NCBI GenBank assembly: GCA_021789095.1
Contig: JAJYJX010000117.1
Location: 1 to 8,077 of the forward strand
Source of the DNA: a bacterium
GTDB lineage: Bacteria > JAMCPX01
DNA length: 8,077 nt
Direction: 5' to 3'
In this document: piece after piece, positions 5,565-8,077 of the stretch
Layout: each line of letters opens with the position of its first letter
How positions within the stretch are numbered: the first letter of the stretch is position 1
The notes under the pieces: model-generated
The model's database searches: none
What the model saw: only the letters and a program-made list of their open reading frames with translations
What the model was told of the DNA's origin: nothing
Program-made: the position numbers and the translations under genes

Positions 5565-6389
5565 ATGTCCGAAAATAAAGAAGGCTTTGTAAAAGCCAAA
5601 GACGGCACAGAGTTGTTCTACAAATACATCCCTGCTGACCGGCCAGGGGCCTCCGTATTCATTGTTCATGGGCTCGGGGAACACAGCGGGAGGTATGGAA
5701 ACGTAATAAACACCCTTAAAGATTATAACCTGTTCCTGCTCGATCTGCGCGGGCATGGGAAATCAACAGGCAAGAGGGGACATGTTATGAGTTTCGATGA
5801 ATACCTTGACGATGTTGACAAACTCAGGAAGGAGATGCAGCCCTTTGTAAAGGGCAAATCGTTTCTCCTCGGCCACAGTATGGGCGGATTGATCGCGTTG
5901 AGATACGCAATATACAGGCCCGAAGGACTGGCCGGTGTGATATCGTCGGGACCGCTGCTCGGAGTCAATGTACAGGTACCAAAGATCAAAGGCATGATCG
6001 GCAGGTTTCTTGCCAATCTGGCGCCTGGATTATCCATGAACAACGAGATAGACACTAACAAGCTATCGCATGATAAGGCTGTTGTAGATGCATATAACAA
6101 TGATCCGCTTGTCCATACAAAGGTAAGTGCACGATGGTACGTTGAAATGACAAAGGCAATGGAGGATACAAACGCGAATGCCGGTAAGCTTAAAATACCC
6201 TGTTTGATCATGCACGGCAGTGAAGATGCGCTTACAAATCCGCAGGTATCCAGGCGGTTCTACGAGCATGCAGGCTCAAAAGACAAAACCTACATACTGT
6301 ATCAGGGATATTACCATGAGATCTTCAATGAAATTGAAAAGCAGAAGCCCCTGTCTGACCTGCTGGAATGGATAAAGAAAAGACCCTAG
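5565..6389 (+). CDS. monoacylglycerol lipase-like alpha/beta hydrolase
   Basis: This 274-residue serine hydrolase resembles monoacylglycerol lipases and lysophospholipases, which free a fatty acid from glycerol esters. HGLGEHSGRY (35-44) is the oxyanion-hole segment characteristic of that group, and LDLRGHGKSTGKRG (59-72) follows. GHSMGG (103-108) is the nucleophile elbow with Ser105. GSEDALT (218-224) carries the acid Asp221, and YYHEIFNE (249-256) the base His251, so the triad is complete. There is no signal peptide, so it acts in the cytoplasm or at the inner face of the membrane. It starts 12 bases after the TatT-family gene with only a weak purine stretch, which suggests coupled expression. 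The acyl-CoA ligase begins eight bases after its stop. Other esters, such as short aliphatic or aromatic ones, cannot be excluded as substrates. Confidence 0.85.
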   Translation: MSENKEGFVKAKDGTELFYKYIPADRPGASVFIVHGLGEHSGRYGNVINTLKDYNLFLLDLRGHGKSTGKRGHVMSFDEYLDDVDKLRKEMQPFVKGKSFLLGHSMGGLIALRYAIYRPEGLAGVISSGPLLGVNVQVPKIKGMIGRFLANLAPGLSMNNEIDTNKLSHDKAVVDAYNNDPLVHTKVSARWYVEMTKAMEDTNANAGKLKIPCLIMHGSEDALTNPQVSRRFYEHAGSKDKTYILYQGYYHEIFNEIEKQKPLSDLLEWIKKRP

Positions 6390-6392
6390 GGA
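6388..6392 (+). promoter_or_regulatory. ribosome-binding site that fixes the acyl-CoA ligase start
   Basis: AGGGA ends five bases before the ATG at 6398, while the in-frame ATG at 6368 has no comparable site and lies inside the hydrolase gene. The site overlaps the hydrolase stop codon (6387-6389), so ribosomes ending one gene can readily start the next. Confidence 0.6.
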
Positions 6393-6397
6393 TAATA

Positions 6398-7963
6398 ATG
6401 TACAAATTCAAAACGATAAAGGAGCTTATTTCAGTGCAGGCAGGGGCAATGCCTGACAAGGTATTCATGTACTACAGAGACATAACAAAAACCTACGGTG
6501 AGATAAACGACCTTTCAAACAGGATAGGAAACGGCTTACTGACTCTCGGAATTAAAAAGGGCGACAGGGTGACAGTGCTTGTACCGAACAGGCCCGAGTT
6601 TGTTTATACATGGTTCGGATTGATGAAGATCGGTGCAGTGATGGTGCCTGTAAATGTGCAGTTCAAGCCTGAAGAAATCAAGTATATTATAAATAATTCA
6701 GAGGCAAATGCCATTATCACAACCGGTACTTTTCAGGAAACAGTATCAAAGATAAGGACAGACATGTCCCTGGTAAAGCATGTTATTGTCATCGATCAAA
6801 AGGAGCAGGCAGGCATTATACCATTCGAAAGGATTATCTCCGATAACGCGTCCCTGCCCGACGTGGATGTTGATGAGTATGACTATGCATCGTTCATATA
6901 TACATCCGGTACAACAGGTTATCCAAAAGGCGTCATTGATACCCACCGCAATTACATGGCCAACGCACATCAGATTGCGGAGGCAGCCGAGTTTTCAGAA
7001 AAGGACAGGGCCATGCTGATCCTCCCGCTGTTCCACTGCAATGCGCAGGTGGTAACAGTGATTTCACCCCTGTATGCAGGCGCAAGCTTTATACTGATGG
7101 AAGGGTTCTCTCCAAAGGATTTTCTCCCAGCAATCGACAGGTATAAGCCTTCAACATTCAGTGGTGTGCCAACTGTTTATGCTATACTGAACAGCCTGCC
7201 TGAGGCTGATAAATACGACCTCTCATCCCTGAGGTTTGTAATATGCGGCGCAGCGCCCATGCCTGTCGAGGTATTCAACACGTTCGAGAAAAAATACAAG
7301 GCGTTCATTCTCGAAGGCTACGGCTTGTCGGAAGCGACCTGCGCAAGCATCATCAATCCGCTGAAGGGCAAAAGGAAGATAGGCTCTATCGGAAAACCGC
7401 TCAACGGTCAGGACGCGAGGATTATGGATGACAACAACAAGGAACTTCCCCGGGGGCAGATCGGTGAAATCTGTATCAAAGGTGATGTAGTGATGACAGG
7501 TTATTACAAGAATCCGGAAGCAACAGCATCAACGATAAAAGACGGCTGGCTGCATACAGGCGATCTTGGCTATTCAGATGAAGAAGGATATTTCTACATT
7601 ATTGGCAGGAAGAAAGAGTTGATCATAAGGGGCGGCGAGAACATCTATCCAAAAGAAATAGAAGAGGTACTTTACAGACATCCAAATGTCCAGGAGGCGG
7701 CTGTAGTGGGCATACCCGACCCGAAATGGGGGGAAGAGGTGTTCGGCTTTATCGTTTTAAAACAGGGCATGCAGGCAACGGCAGAAGGGCTGACTTCGTT
7801 TTTAAAGGAGAAGGTCGCTGATTACAAGATACCAAGGCAGTTTATCTTTTCAGAATCCTTTCCCAAAACAGCAACAGGCAAGATCCAGAAAAACAAAATT
7901 GTGGAGCAGTATGCCAAAGAACACGGGATTGACCTTTCAAAGAAGTTTGCTGCGAAGAAATAG
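6398..7963 (+). CDS. class I acyl-CoA synthetase (long- or medium-chain fatty acid--CoA ligase-like)
   Basis: Members of this ANL superfamily adenylate a carboxylic acid with ATP and transfer it to CoA. All core motifs are present in the 521-residue product: the phosphate-binding loop YTSGTTGYPKG (168-178), LPLFHCNA (209-216), the acyl-pocket segment FSGVPTVYAIL (254-264), EGYGLSEATC (306-315), GWLHTGDLGY (383-392), the hinge GRKKELIIRGGENIYPKEIE (403-422), and PKTATGKIQK (489-498) with catalytic Lys495. Sequence style is closest to FadD-like fatty acid or related aliphatic/aromatic acid ligases; chain length is not readable. I chose ATG 6398 and not the in-frame ATG at 6368, because the downstream one has AGGGA at proper spacing and MYKFKTIKEL is a natural family N-terminus. 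It would activate the acid freed by the hydrolase just upstream, feeding beta-oxidation or lipid synthesis. Confidence 0.92.
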   Translation: MYKFKTIKELISVQAGAMPDKVFMYYRDITKTYGEINDLSNRIGNGLLTLGIKKGDRVTVLVPNRPEFVYTWFGLMKIGAVMVPVNVQFKPEEIKYIINNSEANAIITTGTFQETVSKIRTDMSLVKHVIVIDQKEQAGIIPFERIISDNASLPDVDVDEYDYASFIYTSGTTGYPKGVIDTHRNYMANAHQIAEAAEFSEKDRAMLILPLFHCNAQVVTVISPLYAGASFILMEGFSPKDFLPAIDRYKPSTFSGVPTVYAILNSLPEADKYDLSSLRFVICGAAPMPVEVFNTFEKKYKAFILEGYGLSEATCASIINPLKGKRKIGSIGKPLNGQDARIMDDNNKELPRGQIGEICIKGDVVMTGYYKNPEATASTIKDGWLHTGDLGYSDEEGYFYIIGRKKELIIRGGENIYPKEIEEVLYRHPNVQEAAVVGIPDPKWGEEVFGFIVLKQGMQATAEGLTSFLKEKVADYKIPRQFIFSESFPKTATGKIQKNKIVEQYAKEHGIDLSKKFAAKK

Positions 7964-8006
7964 GCCGTTAAACATTCCCATAATATACTTTAAATCTTGT
8001 GATTAA

Positions 8007-8027
8007 ACCGCTATTATTTTTAGCGGT
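8007..8027. terminator. hairpin after the acyl-CoA ligase, probable terminator
   Basis: ACCGCTA (8007-8013) and TAGCGGT (8021-8027) pair perfectly over a T-rich seven-base loop, 43 bases after the ligase stop. Downstream on the plus strand there is no T-run; on the minus strand the stem is followed by TTTAAT. It may work in both directions, but the missing T-run makes this moderate. Confidence 0.5.
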
Positions 8028-8077
8028 CCGATTCATCAAACAACACAATCCTACTTCCCATCCCTGCAACCCTCCCC

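Noticed and set aside
1-6389. Recent duplication of hydrolase genes (1-399, 3108-4013, 5565-6389)
   Set aside because: All three are alpha/beta hydrolases, but their nucleophile elbows (GQSMG, HDWGG, GHSMG) and surrounding sequence place them in different subfamilies.
6368-6397. Ten-residue N-terminal extension of the acyl-CoA ligase from ATG 6368
   Set aside because: No ribosome-binding site precedes it, it overlaps the hydrolase gene, and the ATG at 6398 has AGGGA at good spacing.

Overview
The window reads as ordinary bacterial chromosome from a mesophilic Gram-negative-type organism of medium-low GC. The protein types (GalU, tandem ACT protein, TatT-family periplasmic protein, HLD-I-like haloalkane dehalogenase, FadD-like ligase), the frequent AGG/AGA and ATA codons, and Shine-Dalgarno sites of GGAGG type are compatible with a Desulfobacterota, Nitrospirota or similar lineage. 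That placement is inference only; no marker gene fixes it. There are no rRNA or tRNA genes, no insertion sequence and no CRISPR array.

Layout. (1) 1-399, minus strand: N-terminal half of an alpha/beta hydrolase cut by the window edge. (2) 400-580: a divergent intergenic region rich in inverted repeats, including arms that can pair in two mutually exclusive ways and a perfect 7+7 palindrome ending one base before the next start codon. (3) 581-3059, plus strand: a tightly packed group made of a TtcA-like tRNA thiolase, GalU (ATGA overlap) and an unrecognised membrane-anchored protein whose start lies inside the end of galU. (4) 3108-4013, minus strand: a haloalkane dehalogenase, convergent with group 3 and apparently with its own promoter. 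(5) 4231-7963, plus strand: a four-gene group made of a tandem-ACT protein, an exported TatT-family helical-repeat protein, a monoacylglycerol-lipase-like hydrolase and a class I acyl-CoA ligase. (6) 7964-8077: a short tail with a 7-bp-stem hairpin that probably ends the group.

How the genes may work together. The last three genes of group 5 suggest a small lipid-use cassette: a periplasmic protein of a family thought to bind hydrophobic ligands, an esterase that could release fatty acid from acylglycerols or similar esters, and a ligase that would convert the acid to its CoA thioester. The ACT protein at the head of the group may sense a small molecule. This pathway is inferred from family membership and gene order. 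Group 3 joins tRNA modification to UDP-glucose synthesis through translational coupling; the membrane protein at its end may belong with envelope assembly. The most notable points are the TatT-lipase-ligase association, the uncharacterised protein after galU, the missing fourth cysteine in the TtcA-like protein, and the repeat structure at 439-579.
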